Assembly: GCA_022605405.1 (NCBI GenBank)
Contig: JABYQQ010000010.1
Span: 1,612,001 to 1,676,000, forward strand
Length of the DNA: 64,000 nucleotides
Origin: Earliella scabrosa
Lineage: Eukaryota; Basidiomycota; Agaricomycetes; Polyporales; Polyporaceae
Reading direction: 5' to 3'
In this document: positions 23,763 to 34,911 of the stretch, one piece after another
Position numbering within the stretch: position 1 is the first letter of the stretch
How the letters are laid out: each line of letters opens with the position of its first letter
Program-made: the position numbers and the translations under genes
Notes under the pieces: model-generated
Database searches by the model: none
The model's input: the letters and a program-made list of their open reading frames with translations, nothing else
What the model was told of the DNA's origin: nothing

Positions 23763-24190
23763 TGTACCCGTCCTCCACGCTTCGAGACCGCTCTCTGCCC
23801 ACGATGATAGGCAGCATCACCCGAAACCACCTCCAAGCCGGTCTGTTGGTACTTCGCTTACTCACACCTTACCTTGCGAGGTCATTCGCGATGATAATGA
23901 TATAGGTATTGATTATCCCACGTCTTTAGGATCTCACACCTGCTCCTCAACGCCGTATACCACACTCCTTGCTACAGGCGGTGGAGGTGAGTATCTCATG
24001 TCTCTCGGCCAGATATGTTCCGCGTCTTTCACTAAGAACGAACGCGCAGGGCGTCGCATTTCTACACGATCACATCGCTGCACACATGGCAATATGATTC
24101 TTGGACTGATCTGAAAGACTGATTGACACGGCGTGATGTAGGCTATGTTTGTTGGCCACCTCATCATTGCGCCAGAGCCGTTCACAAGCC
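23763..24190 (+). pseudogene. Chimeric relic: peroxiredoxin 5' end joined to kinase-like exons
   Basis: Positions 23763-23847 closely match 32627-32720, the 5' flank and first codons of the mitochondrial peroxiredoxin gene, including its start region CCACGATGATAGGCAGCATC. Directly after this, from 23866, the sequence matches the kinase-like gene: HTLPCEVIRDD (exon 2 end, donor GTGAGT at the same position), the small exon 3, and the start of exon 4 after TGATGTAG. The kinase part has lost its frame. It corresponds in position to the relic at 17060 in the first module copy. Confidence 0.6.
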
Positions 24191-24724
24191 GCTATCTCTG
24201 CGGGATAGCAGCAAACAGATGTGTCTTCTCCCGACCGGGATAGCTACAAACGCACGAAGAAGAAGTGAACGTCGTGAGCGTGCTTTATTTCCTTTTGGCA
24301 CGCTGCAGGTTGTCACACTGACGGGTTGACTTCTCCCCTGGGTTGAAAGCCATTGACCTCGGCAGCCCTGACTTCCTCCTCCTAGGCTACGACCAGGATT
24401 TGGGCAGGACCGCTACTCTTCCTCAAATCAATATCAGCGGCGCGTCAGAGCAACGCAGCCCAGCGCCAGCCAAAACAACCTTGGGTCTCACGGCGCTGAC
24501 CTCGTGCGTACATTTCCCTCCAGTATGTTACATAAAGGACTACTTTGATCGGACATTTCTCCAGGTTCCAGGTGCGTTTGTACAACTCGTACACATAGTT
24601 GTCGACTTCATGGCTCCATCATGACACGCCCAAATTACGCTCTCTGTGTAGTATGTGAGTTTCTGATCAGGTATCAAATCAGCCATGGTGGCGGGATTGC
24701 TACCACTCACTATGGACTTCTCAT
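24191..24724. other. Decayed sequence
   Basis: A plus-strand frame at 24343-24624 (AIDLGSPDFLLLGYD) lacks a start, domain or splice partners and is probably a fragment of another decayed gene. No intact gene. Confidence 0.3.
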
Positions 24725-25135
24725 TTACTGATAATTTGTAGCATCAACCTGCGAATGCTGGCCTCTGGCAGTGCCAGTGAGCAGACGTTCCAGCGCACCT
24801 TGCGTAGCTCGTCTGTTCACGGCAGTATCCTGTTGTGGATTCTGGATCCAGAGTGACAGCTCCACCTTCCGCCCAGCGCTCTGGGGCACTTTGAGGGAGA
24901 ACGCAAGCATGGGAGGCTTGATTTTGGAATGGCTGGTCTTCTTGAACAGAAGCTCTTGGCCATCGTGCACAACAGCCGCGTACGACATCTCGGCGGCGTC
25001 GTAGACAAACCACGCATCGTCGAGAGTCGAGAGGCGGTCGAGCGCGCAGGTCACTGTACGTATGACCCATTCCCTATCCTTTCGAACACGCTCTGCTTCC
25101 TGAAGCCGCTCGATCTCTGTCAGCGGTGTTGACAT
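24725..25135 (-). CDS. Small orphan protein, family S, copy 3 (136 aa)
   Basis: Single exon, ATG in good context (AAGATG). Close relative of copy 2: MSTPLT start, EWVIRTVTCALDRL, DDAWFVYDAAEM, KPPMLAFSLKVP, LWIQNPQQDTAVNRRAT and GALERLL. The C-terminus ends DATNYQ, like DATQYQ of copy 1 and ATDYR of copy 2. Divergent from the kinase-like gene starting at 25475, as in the first module. Confidence 0.75.
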   Translation of the reverse strand: MSTPLTEIERLQEAERVRKDREWVIRTVTCALDRLSTLDDAWFVYDAAEMSYAAVVHDGQELLFKKTSHSKIKPPMLAFSLKVPQSAGRKVELSLWIQNPQQDTAVNRRATQGALERLLTGTARGQHSQVDATNYQ

Positions 25136-25474
25136 CTTGCCAGGAGTTGAATGCTGAGCAAACTGTGAGAAGAGTCATGACCATGAAGCGCCGTGATCGG
25201 AATCGAGACATCATCTGGCACTGGTACAAGTTGAGTCGAGACTGAGAAGTTAGCTGTACGTCGCTGAGGAGACAGGATGGGAAAAGGCGACCAAGTCGTA
25301 GTAGTAGACAACACGGACAATAGAATCGACCAAGAATCGATGGACCCAGGATAGCCCAGGATGGTAAGAAAAGGTGCCGGTCGTGTGCATACCGCTGTAG
25401 GCGCCCGTGAACGGATGTTGACGTAGACTCGACTTCCATCCCTTCGCATTCAAACCACTCTGACCTATTGTTCT

Positions 25475-26566
25475 ATGTCGGCAGCAAACACTGTTCAAAT
25501 GACAGAGGAAAACGACTACATGGACATGGGTCCGTTTTCTCCGCCTCAGTGGCTTCGGAATCATAGCGAACTCAGGTCGAGAAACATCGTTCTCACAACC
25601 TTCCTCTCACCGGTCCGTTACATCGCCTATCTCACTATGTGCCTTGATAATCACAAGCCTTTTGCCTCACAGTTCTGCGCATGGCGAACCGATGGTTTTT
25701 CACGAATCCCACAATATGCAGTCAAGATCGTTGACGACACCATTGAAGCCGACATATATGACCAGCTTCATCGCCTTGAACCTACATCGCCCAACCACAC
25801 CTTGCCCTGCCATGTCATCCGCGACGAGCATCAAACATTAATTATGCCCTGTCTAGACGATGCAACGGCGCTTGATTCTGTATTCCGTGCCCCAGATCTG
25901 AGCTCTCTGCTTGGGTTCTTCCGGCAGGTTGTAGAGGTGAGCCACTAGTGTCTCTCGAATCAGTCCGTGTATTGAGACACAACGTGCAGGGCGTCGAGTT
26001 TCTACACAGCCACAACATTGCACACATGGTAAGACGACCTCAGGACTCAAGTGTCAAGTCCTCTGACTGACACGGTGTGTTGTAGGATATGTGCAATGGC
26101 CAGCTCATCGCTGCGAGAGAACGAGACGCTGTAGACCACCCGAACATCGAGCCTGGAAAGGTCTACATCATTGACTATGGCGCGTCTCGACGGCTGGAAC
26201 TCGGGCCCGGTCATCAGCCTGCGGTTGAGCTTCCAGAGACGCAATGCAAGCCTCCGCTCGGCATGAAGCGATTCGACCCATATTCGTGGGACGTCTACTG
26301 CACAGGTGTGCTCTTCAAGACCTTTGTTGAGGTGCGTTCACAGCTTCGACCTCTCACCAGTCACAACATTTGCATTGATAGCTGGCCCACTACAGGTGTG
26401 GCTTCGCAAGCCTGTCTCGTGGATTGCGCGATGGTACATCCGGTGGCTGATAGGGAATGAGCGCGGCTGCTCTGGAGTGTGCCATTGCCGACCGACCGCA
26501 CGCAGGGCACGGCAGGTGCTCGCGTTCATACAAGGGGCTCTGCGCATAGTGAATTGCGCCGTATGA
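25475..26566 (+). CDS. Kinase-like (probable pseudokinase) protein, copy 2
   Basis: Exons 25475-25612, 25673-25936, 25990-26028, 26086-26331, 26396-26566 give 858 nt, 285 aa; exons 3 and 4 have exactly the lengths of copy 1 (39 and 246 nt). Motifs are conserved: YAVKIVDD, LIMPCLDD, HSHNIAHMD with CNGQLI, VYIIDYGAS, FDPYSWDVYCTGVLF. The first intron has a weaker donor (GTCCGT) and, being 60 nt without a stop, can be read through. The start may be 25475 or the in-frame ATG at 25499, which matches copy 1. It stops 16 codons earlier than copy 1, at GCC GTA TGA. Confidence 0.72.
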
Positions 26567-26786
26567 CCGGTATGCTATGCTCGAAATCTGTTCAGGTCGC
26601 GAGTTCGACCTGATTAGTGTGTATCTGACATATACCCCGTACTATAGTACAACACAACGGCACGCTATCGAGACTCGATTGGGCTCTCGCAGTAGAATAC
26701 ACCGTGCCAACAGCTCGCGCACAGTGGCAGCGCGGTATCTAGCGGCGAGCAATCCAGAACGCGGTCGATGGACTTTCGATGCTGCG

Positions 26787-27287
26787 TCAGGTACGTGTTG
26801 AGCTTTCGACGCTCTGTTCCGCCTTGCTACCACTTGCGTCCTCGTCCCGCTTCTCTTCGTTCAAGTGCCAGGTGCGATCTGGGAAATGTCTGTCCCACAC
26901 TTCCATCGAAACCATGTCCTGATACTCACGCGCGACACATTGAGGATAAAACCACGAGCTTTCCAGCATCTATGCTTGCAAAAATGAGCCTCTATCCTTG
27001 CGCTCGAGCTCCAGGGAGTGAAGATCAAGACTGAGACTGAGTTTGATGCATCGCTATCCTGTTTGCACGACCACCAACACAGCGCGGGCTGTCCGTTTCC
27101 CTAGCATCTCAATTGCACGCGCGACACGCTCTTTCTTCTCCTTCCTCGAATACGGCACCTCGTACATGGTTTCGTTGGTGTAGAGCTCGATCATCCATCT
27201 GTACTTCGTGGAATGGGGACGTGCGAGCTTCGCGCCAGGGAGCCGCGTCCGCCAGATGATTAAGCCGCATTCGTAGGAGGAACACAC
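26787..27287 (-). pseudogene. W-W-W family pseudogene (copy 3)
   Basis: Counterpart of copy 1 in the second module. The last exon (VAREYQDMVSMEVWD, RTWHLNEEKRDEDASG) and the second half of exon 2 (LPGAKLARPHS, YRWMIELYTNET) are present, but the LGNGQ block carries a one-base insertion (GGGAAACGG in place of GGGAACGG), the SSW block a one-base deletion, the acceptor CAG has become CAAG, and everything upstream of LPGAKL, including exon 1, is missing where unrelated sequence begins near 27290. Confidence 0.8.
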
Positions 27288-27458
27288 TTACGCCTCATTG
27301 ACTCCCGCGCGCCATATTGCAGCAATGGCATCGCTCCATCAATGGACATGCATGCACAAGAACTCCAACCGTGATCTCGAGCGATATATCATGTGTGGTA
27401 TTCGTACCACTCTTACACGACAAGTTGCAAGTGGCTGGTGGTCCGATTCTAGGGGACA

Positions 27459-28309
27459 TCACTCGCTACTACCTTCCACGCCGCTGCTGCTCTCCCCGCC
27501 GCCACCGCTCTCCCCGCCGTCACCATTATCCCCGCCGCCCCTGCCCTCCACGCTGCTACCACTCGTGCTACCATCGTTCACGCCGCCACTACTTGTATCT
27601 TTCTCCTGTCCGTTGTTCAAGTGCCAAGTGCGATCTGGAAAGTATTCGTCCCAGACTTCCATCGAAATCATGTCCCGATACTCAGGCGCGACGAATTGAG
27701 GAAAGAACCACGAGCTTTCCCAGCATCTATGCCTGCAAGAATGAGCCTCTATCCTTGCTCCGGAGAGGGTGTGAAGATTAAGACTGAGACTGTGAGCTTA
27801 CTTTGATGCATCGCTATCCTGGGTCCACGACCACCACCACAGCGCGGGCTGTCCGTTTCCCAGCATCTCGACTGCACGCGCAACACGTTCCCTCCTCTCC
27901 TTCCTCGAATACGGCACCTCGTACATGTTTTCGTTGGTGTAGAGCTCGATCATCCATCTGTACTTCGTGGAATGGGGACGTGCGAGCTTCGCGCCAGTGA
28001 GCCGCGTCCGCCAGACGATGTGGTCGACGGTGCGAACCACGTGCCAGTAGCCATCCTTGTCCCCCGGTCCCTCGCGAAGAAGCTTGTGCTTCCTCGCAAA
28101 GGCGATCGCCTCTTCGTGTGTGAACGCGATGCCATAGGAGAAGCGGGGCACTGGGTTATGTTTGGGACTGGGAACGAAACAGGCCGGGAGGGTCTTGAAA
28201 GGTGGATGTAGAGAGTTCCAGGCCTAGATGCACGTGCGTGAGCAAGTCTGCGCGACCATAATAACATGAAACGAAGTACATCAGTACCGGGTACAAAGTT
28301 TTGAGGCAT
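27459..28309 (-). CDS. W-W-W family protein, copy 4 (241 aa)
   Basis: Exons 28280-28309 (MPQNFVPGTD), 27802-28223 and 27459-27732; 726 nt, intact. Core motifs are as in copy 1 (PRFSYGIAFTHEEA; LTGAKLARPHS; LGNGQPALWWWS; ESSWFFPQFVAPEYR). The tail differs: about 45 residues almost wholly of Gly, Ser, Glu and Asp, encoded by a repetitive GC-rich stretch at 27470-27590. This tail is the fastest-changing part of the family. Confidence 0.75.
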
Positions 28310-28475
28310 GATCGCGAGGAAGAGGGAGAAGAGTAGATGGTGGTTGAAGTGAGAAGTGATCTAGACGCTGAAACAAAACAAACAATGGTGGCTATCAGCG
28401 TCTATCGGGCCCGGTCCGCCGGGCCGCCAATTGAGGTTCCTAATTGTTCTCTGCACGTGGGGTCTCAACGTTCAA

Positions 28476-29848
28476 CCCCAGTGAGAATCGACAAAGTCTC
28501 TGGCGCTCTCCGTCGGTCTCCGGCGGTCTCTGACAGCACATACCTCCCGCAACGGACAGAAACATATGGAGACATCCAAAAGGGCCTATAATACAGACCA
28601 GGGGCGGTATCCATCTGTCTCGGGTGGTCTCCTTGCCTCTCGCGCGATCCCTCCATGTATCTAGCTCAGGGTAGAATCATCAATATATGCATTGCTGTAG
28701 CTCGCCACCCTCGGGAGGTGTCCACAGGTCTCGTCAGGTCTCTGTAAGTCTCCGTCTGTCTCGATTGGTCTCTGGCGATACATACATGGACCATACGAAT
28801 ACTTTGGGCGCACCCGTACTACCGGCGCACCCACTCACGCACCCGCGCCCGCACTCACCTGCTTGCCCGCCCGCCCGCCCGCCCGCCCGCCCGCCCGCTC
28901 ACCTGCTTGCACGCCCGGCTGCTCTCGCCCGCGCCCTCGCACTCCTCCGCTTGTCCGCTCGTCTGCGCTCGCCCGCCCGCCCGCTCTACTGCCTGCCCGC
29001 ACGCCCTCCCGCCCTGCTTCTGCTCGCCATCCACTCACCTGCCATGCGCCCACTGCTGCAGCTCGCGCTCCTCCCGCTCGCCCGGACCCCCTCCCACACG
29101 CTACGCCTCCCCACATATCCGCACTCAAAGCGGCGTCCTCCCACCCCAACCACGCGCTGCTCCGTCCGCTCTGTTCCCATCCACGCATACTCCACTCACC
29201 GTTTCCGCGCGCCCGCTATTCTCAACCAGCGCGGTGTCTGCGCTTGTCCTGCCTGCCCGCTGCCCTTTCGTTGCCCATCTCACCCGCTGTCCTTGTCCGC
29301 CGTTGCCCACACAGCTCCTTCTGAGCCCGCCCGTTACCTTCTCTACCCTTCCTGCCTGCGCGCCTTGCAATGCACCTGGCTTACCTGGCTATCCGCAGTT
29401 CACGCCAGTGAGAATGAGGAGTGTGATAGCGGGAGGAAGGAGAGAGCAGGGAAGATGGCGGTAGGAGACAAGGAATGCTCGAGGGCAGGGTGGAGCGCAA
29501 GTCGCAAATGACATCATGTTACTTACTTAGGCGCGCGGCGTACGGGATGCCACAGGGTAAGAGAGCGCCCGGGAGGCAGCGGGGCACGAGACTGCTAGGA
29601 GAGCGTGCAAGAAATGAGCAGGGGAGAGTGCATAGACGTCTAGACAGAACGTGCATGTAACAGGAGAGAAGTAGCAAGAACACACCACTTAGCGCCCAGC
29701 AATCAACGACATACTTGGACGTACTTGAACTTGCTTCGACGAAATTGGACTTGAGCGGCGCTCGATCTGACACGAGTCCGCCCGGGACCCTCCGAGACAG
29801 GTGGAGACCGACAGGGACCGCCAGAGACTTTGTCGATTCTCACTGGGG
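28476..29848. mobile_element. Non-autonomous DNA transposon with TIRs and TTCAA TSD
   Basis: The left end CCCCAGTGAGAATCGAC... and the right end, read in reverse complement, are identical for 31 bases and then similar for about 20 more (shared GTCGGTCTCC). Both ends are flanked by TTCAA (28471-28475 and 29849-29853), a likely 5 bp target-site duplication. Many GGTCTC/GTCTCC repeats lie just inside the left end (28500-28780), resembling the subterminal repeats of CACTA/KDZ elements. The interior is C/G-rich, includes a (CCCG)n run near 28868-28900, and has no transposase; the 274-codon frame at 28687 is low-complexity. The element sits between W-W-W copy 4 and the 29994 gene. Confidence 0.8.
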
Positions 29849-29993
29849 TTCAACTTTAAGAACTTGAACTTCTTGCGCCCAACCAACCAAACGCGCGAGA
29901 GTCTGCCAGTCATCATCCACTCCTGAACCGCACCCTCAACAACACAACTCGAATCCAAGATATTGCGCTCTGCACTTCGCCGGCATCTGCATC

Positions 29994-32423
29994 ATGGATT
30001 TATCCAGTCCCGCTTACGGTGATCCCAAAGTCTCTCCGATCGCGTCTAACCAGGTGCAGTCTTCCTGGCTAATATCTCCAATTGAACAATGTCTGATCGC
30101 ATGTTCCTTGATTAACTCGGCCAGGATCTATGCGTCAAAGCTGTAGATTTCTACGCCGGGCTGTTCGACTCCTTGCAGTATGCAGTCAAGGCCCCTACGG
30201 AAGAGTGGCGGACATACGGCTATATCGCGATGGTTTTGCAAACGTACGCAACGATCAACTCTTCCGAGCTGATGACCATGGGTCCCGTCCCTCAGGCGCA
30301 TCTCGTCAAGAATCGATCCATCCCAGATTTTGCAGTCTTCCTTCATCAATTTCGCACACTGAAGCATGTCTCCTCGCTCATCCTTTCCTGGGAGGCTAAA
30401 CCCCTTGACCCAAACATATTATGGCCTTCCCGCGATGGGCCGTGGTCTCTAGAGCGCTTCTGGGAACGTGTTATAGATCTGGCCAGTAGTTCGCTGACGG
30501 AGCACTATGATTCTATAGAAGACTACGCAAGACAATACTTCAAAGCCAACCCATCCGTCAATACTTTGTTCAAATTCTTTTCAACGGGACCGGTGTTCAG
30601 TTTGTTCGAGTTCCGTCGTAACAGGTACTATACGCAGTTCGAGCTCGAGGCGAAATACGCCAAGGGTGTGGACATCGCGGTATGGTTTCGGTTTCTCAAT
30701 GCAATCTAGGCATTACGCGAATTCTGATTGAATACTGTAGGCTGTCCAGGCAGAACCACGACTCGCGCCAATTGTACACCACCGGACGAAGCCTATGTTT
30801 GTCATCGACGACGAGCAATCGGCGGCCTACCCAACCGCTGAACTGCGTGATGCACTCGAGATAGCGCGTAGTCCACACGAAAAGTCTCTCCCCAAGAAGA
30901 AGACTGACTGGCTCGACCGCCTTCCCAACTATCACTTTGAGCCGGACGTGAGTGTCGATAATTTAACACAGTGGAAGCGCTAGCGCTGACCGATGTGCTA
31001 TGTATGCAGTACGACTTCGTGCCTCGTTACATCGCAGAGGTCTTCCTCAGTATGGTGAAGAACACATACGAAAGCATGCATCGACCCATCCGATCCGAAA
31101 GCGACAATACTTCGAGTTTCAAACCTTCCCACTCCGAGGCGGACACTGTGCAGGAGGACTCGGAAGACTCGATCCCCGAATTCTCCAAACCAGAGCTCAT
31201 ATTCATTGGGCAGTTGCGCAAAGAGCACAAATCAGTCTCAGGAGACGAAGGAGAGCAGGTAAGCAACCATGTAATGCAATGACTTTGCGCCGTCCGGCAT
31301 AAACTCAATTTTGGAATACCAGATCAATGCGCCGAGAAAATTGAGGGGCGATAAAGGAGCAGATACAACAACACATGCCAGTCAGAGTCACGCCTCTTTG
31401 ACTCCATCGGCCGCTGAGCCGGTTGCCCAGAAGGACATGGCTTTAGAGGCAGCCACCCTGCCCAGTCCCTCATGTGGGGCCTCATCGTTTGCCAGCATCG
31501 TGCGCAGCCTTGCAACCGAGTCTATGCCGAGGGTAGATGCGATTGGCTCGTCCCTCAGGCCCAACCTACGAGTTCCAGTGGCGCGCCCCGTCGCGGTTTC
31601 CGCGCGTCAGTCAGAGACCGGCACCAGCATTGCTTCTCGTGTGTCTTTCGCCCATCCTCCGCTCGTCGATGAACACAATGGATCGGATCGCAGCATCACC
31701 CCACCTCCTGGGGGTGTCATCCCGTACCACAAGCGCAAGTCCAGAACGCGCATCTCCGAAGAGGCTGAACAATCCGGATACCGTCGGGATAACAAGAAGA
31801 AGATCGTGGACGGTGGACGGGAGGCGAGCGAGGTTTCCTCCACTATCGAGAGCATCAAGTCAAACGACGATCCGACTGCACCGGACCTGCACAAGCAGAG
31901 CACTCCTTCCCAAGTTCCACTCTCTAGCGAGCTTCAAGTTGCGCAGCGGCAGCCTCTCCCGTCAGACAAGAGTCATGTGTCCATCGACCCGATTAACGCT
32001 CTCATTGGCGGCAGTGCGGGCAGTGGACATGTGATGGCATCGAAAGAGAGAGAGGCTGAGACACCATCGCAAACTGGGAAGGGTCCCTCTCGGGCAGAGC
32101 CTAAGGATGGCGCTCGTGTCGAAGATATCGTACTGATCACAGTGGACCAGTCCCTCATTGACGACATGCGTGACCTGGAGTTCTTACCGGACGAGCCTGT
32201 CGAACTTAAAGTGAAGCGAACGAAGAGCAAGAAAGTCAAGCGTCTGATTCGACGGAGGTCCCCCGTGCGAGAGAACGCCTCGGATGGAAGCGCCAACGAC
32301 GGAGATGTGTCTCAGGCTGCTGTCGAGTTCAATCAACCCGAGGAGTCCGATTCCGTTGAACACTCTGAAGTCGTCGACGATCAAGATCCAGCTGGGGACG
32401 GGGATGACGAGAACTCGGACTAG
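29994..32423 (+). CDS. Uncharacterised protein with PD-(D/E)xK-like motifs, paralog 1
   Basis: Five exons, all joined in phase 0 (29994-30053, 30125-30679, 30741-30947, 31010-31258, 31323-32423); 2172 nt, 723 aa. The ordered N-terminal half contains EEWRTYGYIA, NRSIPDFAVF and, about 25 residues on, SWEAKPL. This PD...ExK spacing resembles the active site of PD-(D/E)xK nucleases, and the same residues occur in the paralog at 55618-58260. The domain goes on with FKFFSTGPVFSLFEFRRNR and LEAKYAKGVD. The C-terminal half is disordered (Ser, Pro, Glu) with a conserved DQSLIDDM and a Lys/Arg-rich TKSKKVKRLIRRR segment before an acidic end. Nuclease function is inference; no named family was recognised. 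No signal peptide or membrane segment; nuclear location plausible. Confidence 0.7.
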
Positions 32424-32675
32424 TACTCCCGGCGACCTACCTGCGACTTGAAGCGAGCTTGCCAGCGTGTTGGGGTAAGATGGATGTCGTCGTCTCTGTT
32501 CTGTAGCATCTCGTACCGTGTATGTACAACGTTTAGTAGCACGAGGTTGTACTCACTGCCAGCGGCCCGTCCTGTGGGAACACTGGCAGTTGGGGAACAC
32601 GACCGCGGGCGCTTGTGATCTGGATATTGTACTCGTCCTCCACGGCGCACGCTTCGAGACCGCTCTCTGCCCACG

Positions 32676-33867
32676 ATGATAGGCAGCATCGCCCGGAACC
32701 ATCTCCAAGCCGGTCTGTCGAGACCTCTGCGGCTGGCCGCGCTTCCCCAGACGCAGGGAAAGAGGTTACTAACCACCGCATCGTCGCGTCATGTGACGAG
32801 CCAGTCATCGCTCGCAGGGTGTCATAAGCAGGCCTGCTCGCTGAGACTGCCCCGGCTTCCCACTCACGCTCAGCGCACAGCACAACACAGATCGTACGCG
32901 ACGTCGAACACGAAAGCTATGTCCGAGGTCAGCATCAAGGTCGGCGACGCCATTCCCCAGGGCACGTTCACGTACATCCCGTACTCCCCGGAACTTGAGG
33001 ACCACTCTGCGTGCGGCATTCGTGCGTACCTTGTTTCTTATGTGTTCCTTTTGTGCGCGATTGGCGCGATCTGACTTGTCGTTGCGTCCTGGCATCCATA
33101 TCATCGACCTACGATGCCGTGTGCCAATCGTGTGCACTGATCCCGGTTTGGATTGGAATTGGAACTGGGTGGGTTTGGTAGCCGTCAAGCTGAACACGGA
33201 CGAGTGGAAGGGCAAGAAGGTCGTGCTCGTCTCCGTACCCGGTGCCTTCACGGTGAGTCCTCTCGTCTGGTCCTCCTCATCCTCTCCTCCCCCGCCATGC
33301 ACGCCCTCGCAAGATCGGATCGGCGCGATCTCCCAGATCCAAAACCTGGACAGTACGTTGACTGGGTTGTCCCTACATAGCCGATGTGCCACGCGAACCA
33401 CCTCCCGCCGTTCCTCCAGAAGTACGACGAGTTCAAGGCGAAGGGCGTCGACGTCATCGCCGTCGTCGCCGCCAACGACGCGTTCGTGCTCAGCGGCTGG
33501 GCGCGCTTCCTCGGCCTCAAGGACAAGGTGAGCATGCCCCACTTCAGTGCTCGCCATATGTGATGTTTCATAGGCGCGCGCATGCTGACCGTCCGCGCAG
33601 ATCCTCGCTCTGTCCGACCCGAACGCGAAGTGGTCGGCGCAGATGGGCCTCTCGCAGGACCTGTCCGCGGTCGACTTTGGCACGCGCACGAAGCGCTACG
33701 CGTTGATCATCGACGACCTCAAGGTCACCTACGTTGGCGTGCGTCTTCCGTCTTTGTGGCCTCTGTCGGCTTGTTTTGCTATGTGCTGACTGGCTCACTG
33801 GGTGCAGGTCGAGACCGAGCGCAAGGTGTCCGTGTCGGGCGCGGACGCGGTCCTTGCGGCTCTCTGA
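32676..33867 (+). CDS. Peroxiredoxin, Prx5/Ahp1 type, mitochondrial form
   Basis: Five exons (32676-33021, 33182-33252, 33381-33527, 33601-33738, 33808-33867); 762 nt, 253 aa. The first 80 or so residues are Arg/Leu/Ser/Gln-rich without acids, a typical mitochondrial presequence; the mature part begins near MSEVSIKVGDAIPQGTF. PGAFTPMC with HANHLPPF is the Prx5 active site with the peroxidatic Cys; GVDVIAVVAANDAFVLSGW and SDPNAKWSAQMGL are further family blocks. It reduces hydrogen peroxide and organic peroxides, using a thiol such as thioredoxin. An in-frame ATG at 32919 could give a cytosolic form. Tandem paralog of the gene at 34912. Confidence 0.9.
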
Positions 33868-34911
33868 CTAGATGGCTCGTCGGCTGCGCGGTTGTAGAAG
33901 TTCTTGAGGTGTATGAATATGGTGCTCCGGACAGACGATTCGGTCAAGCTGGACGAGGGTGAAGCGATCTGGCTCATTCAAACTTTCAAGTCTTATCCAG
34001 TGGGTCCCCGGTCGTCGCAAATGCAAATGCCGGTGAGCGTCGATGGCTCTGGGTTCGCTTGGCGCTCCCATCCTGCAACAACATCCGTGTTATCTCGACA
34101 TGGACGTGAGCGGTGCGTCATTGTGCGTACACCTTCCGCAATCCTGGCGAGTGGTGGTGCCACAGAGATAAGGCTCACAACATGAAGAGCTTCTTCTGGA
34201 GTCCGGACAACTTGTCATCCGAGCGAGTGCGGAGAACGAAGGCATCGGAATGCACAGTTGGACAGAAAGACGTATGTCTGTTTGGCACGTTGCCACTGCT
34301 GACAGGGTGTCTCCGCGGGGGCATGTACAAGTACCTCCGTGAGGGCGGAACATCGGTGTCATGTTGTGGTGCTTCTTCTTGTGCTGATGGTTGTACCGGG
34401 TTCTTTGATACGATGTCTGCGGACAGCTAGGTAGATGTGCGCGGCGCAAAATACATGTCCCACTGTGCGATGCCCAAATTTCTATGTGTTGGGGAATGCG
34501 TATAGTACTATGTACAACCTGAACGGACACGAGACTCGCACTGCAGCCGGTAGCAAGATCGACAGGAACTCTGTCCACCTGTCGTGATGCGTAAGAGCGG
34601 CGCATGGACACATTGGCTCTTGGGAACGAACCCGCCACTCGCCGGCCCAAGATTGGCAACTCGCCAACAATCCTGCGGTACTCTGCTGAGTATGCTCGCC
34701 CGTGCTGACGCAGAACGCGCACATGACCGCGCGCGCACGAGACTTGCCCATCGAGATGAGGAGTGCGATAGAGTTCGCGAGGTCGGTATTTAGGGCACCG
34801 CGTCCGGGGCAGCCATCGTCGTCCTCCCCACCATCCATCCGCCGCACAACGCCCGCGCACCCATCGATCTAGCCAATCGCACCGTCGGTTTATCGAGAGC
34901 GACTCCCAGAC
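33868..34911. other. Spacer between the two peroxiredoxin genes
   Basis: No supported gene. The 107-codon plus frame at 34113 and the long minus-strand frame across 34090-35217 lack motifs; the latter is partly antisense to the next gene. Confidence 0.4.

Noticed and set aside
28468..28475. Extending the transposon TIR outward through TTCAA
   Set aside because: TTCAA reads the same on the plus strand at both ends, including its central C, as expected for a target-site duplication and not for an inverted repeat.
28687..29511. 274-codon Pro/Ala/Leu/Arg frame
   Set aside because: Low-complexity interior of the TIR-bounded element; (CCCG)n and similar repeats keep all frames open.
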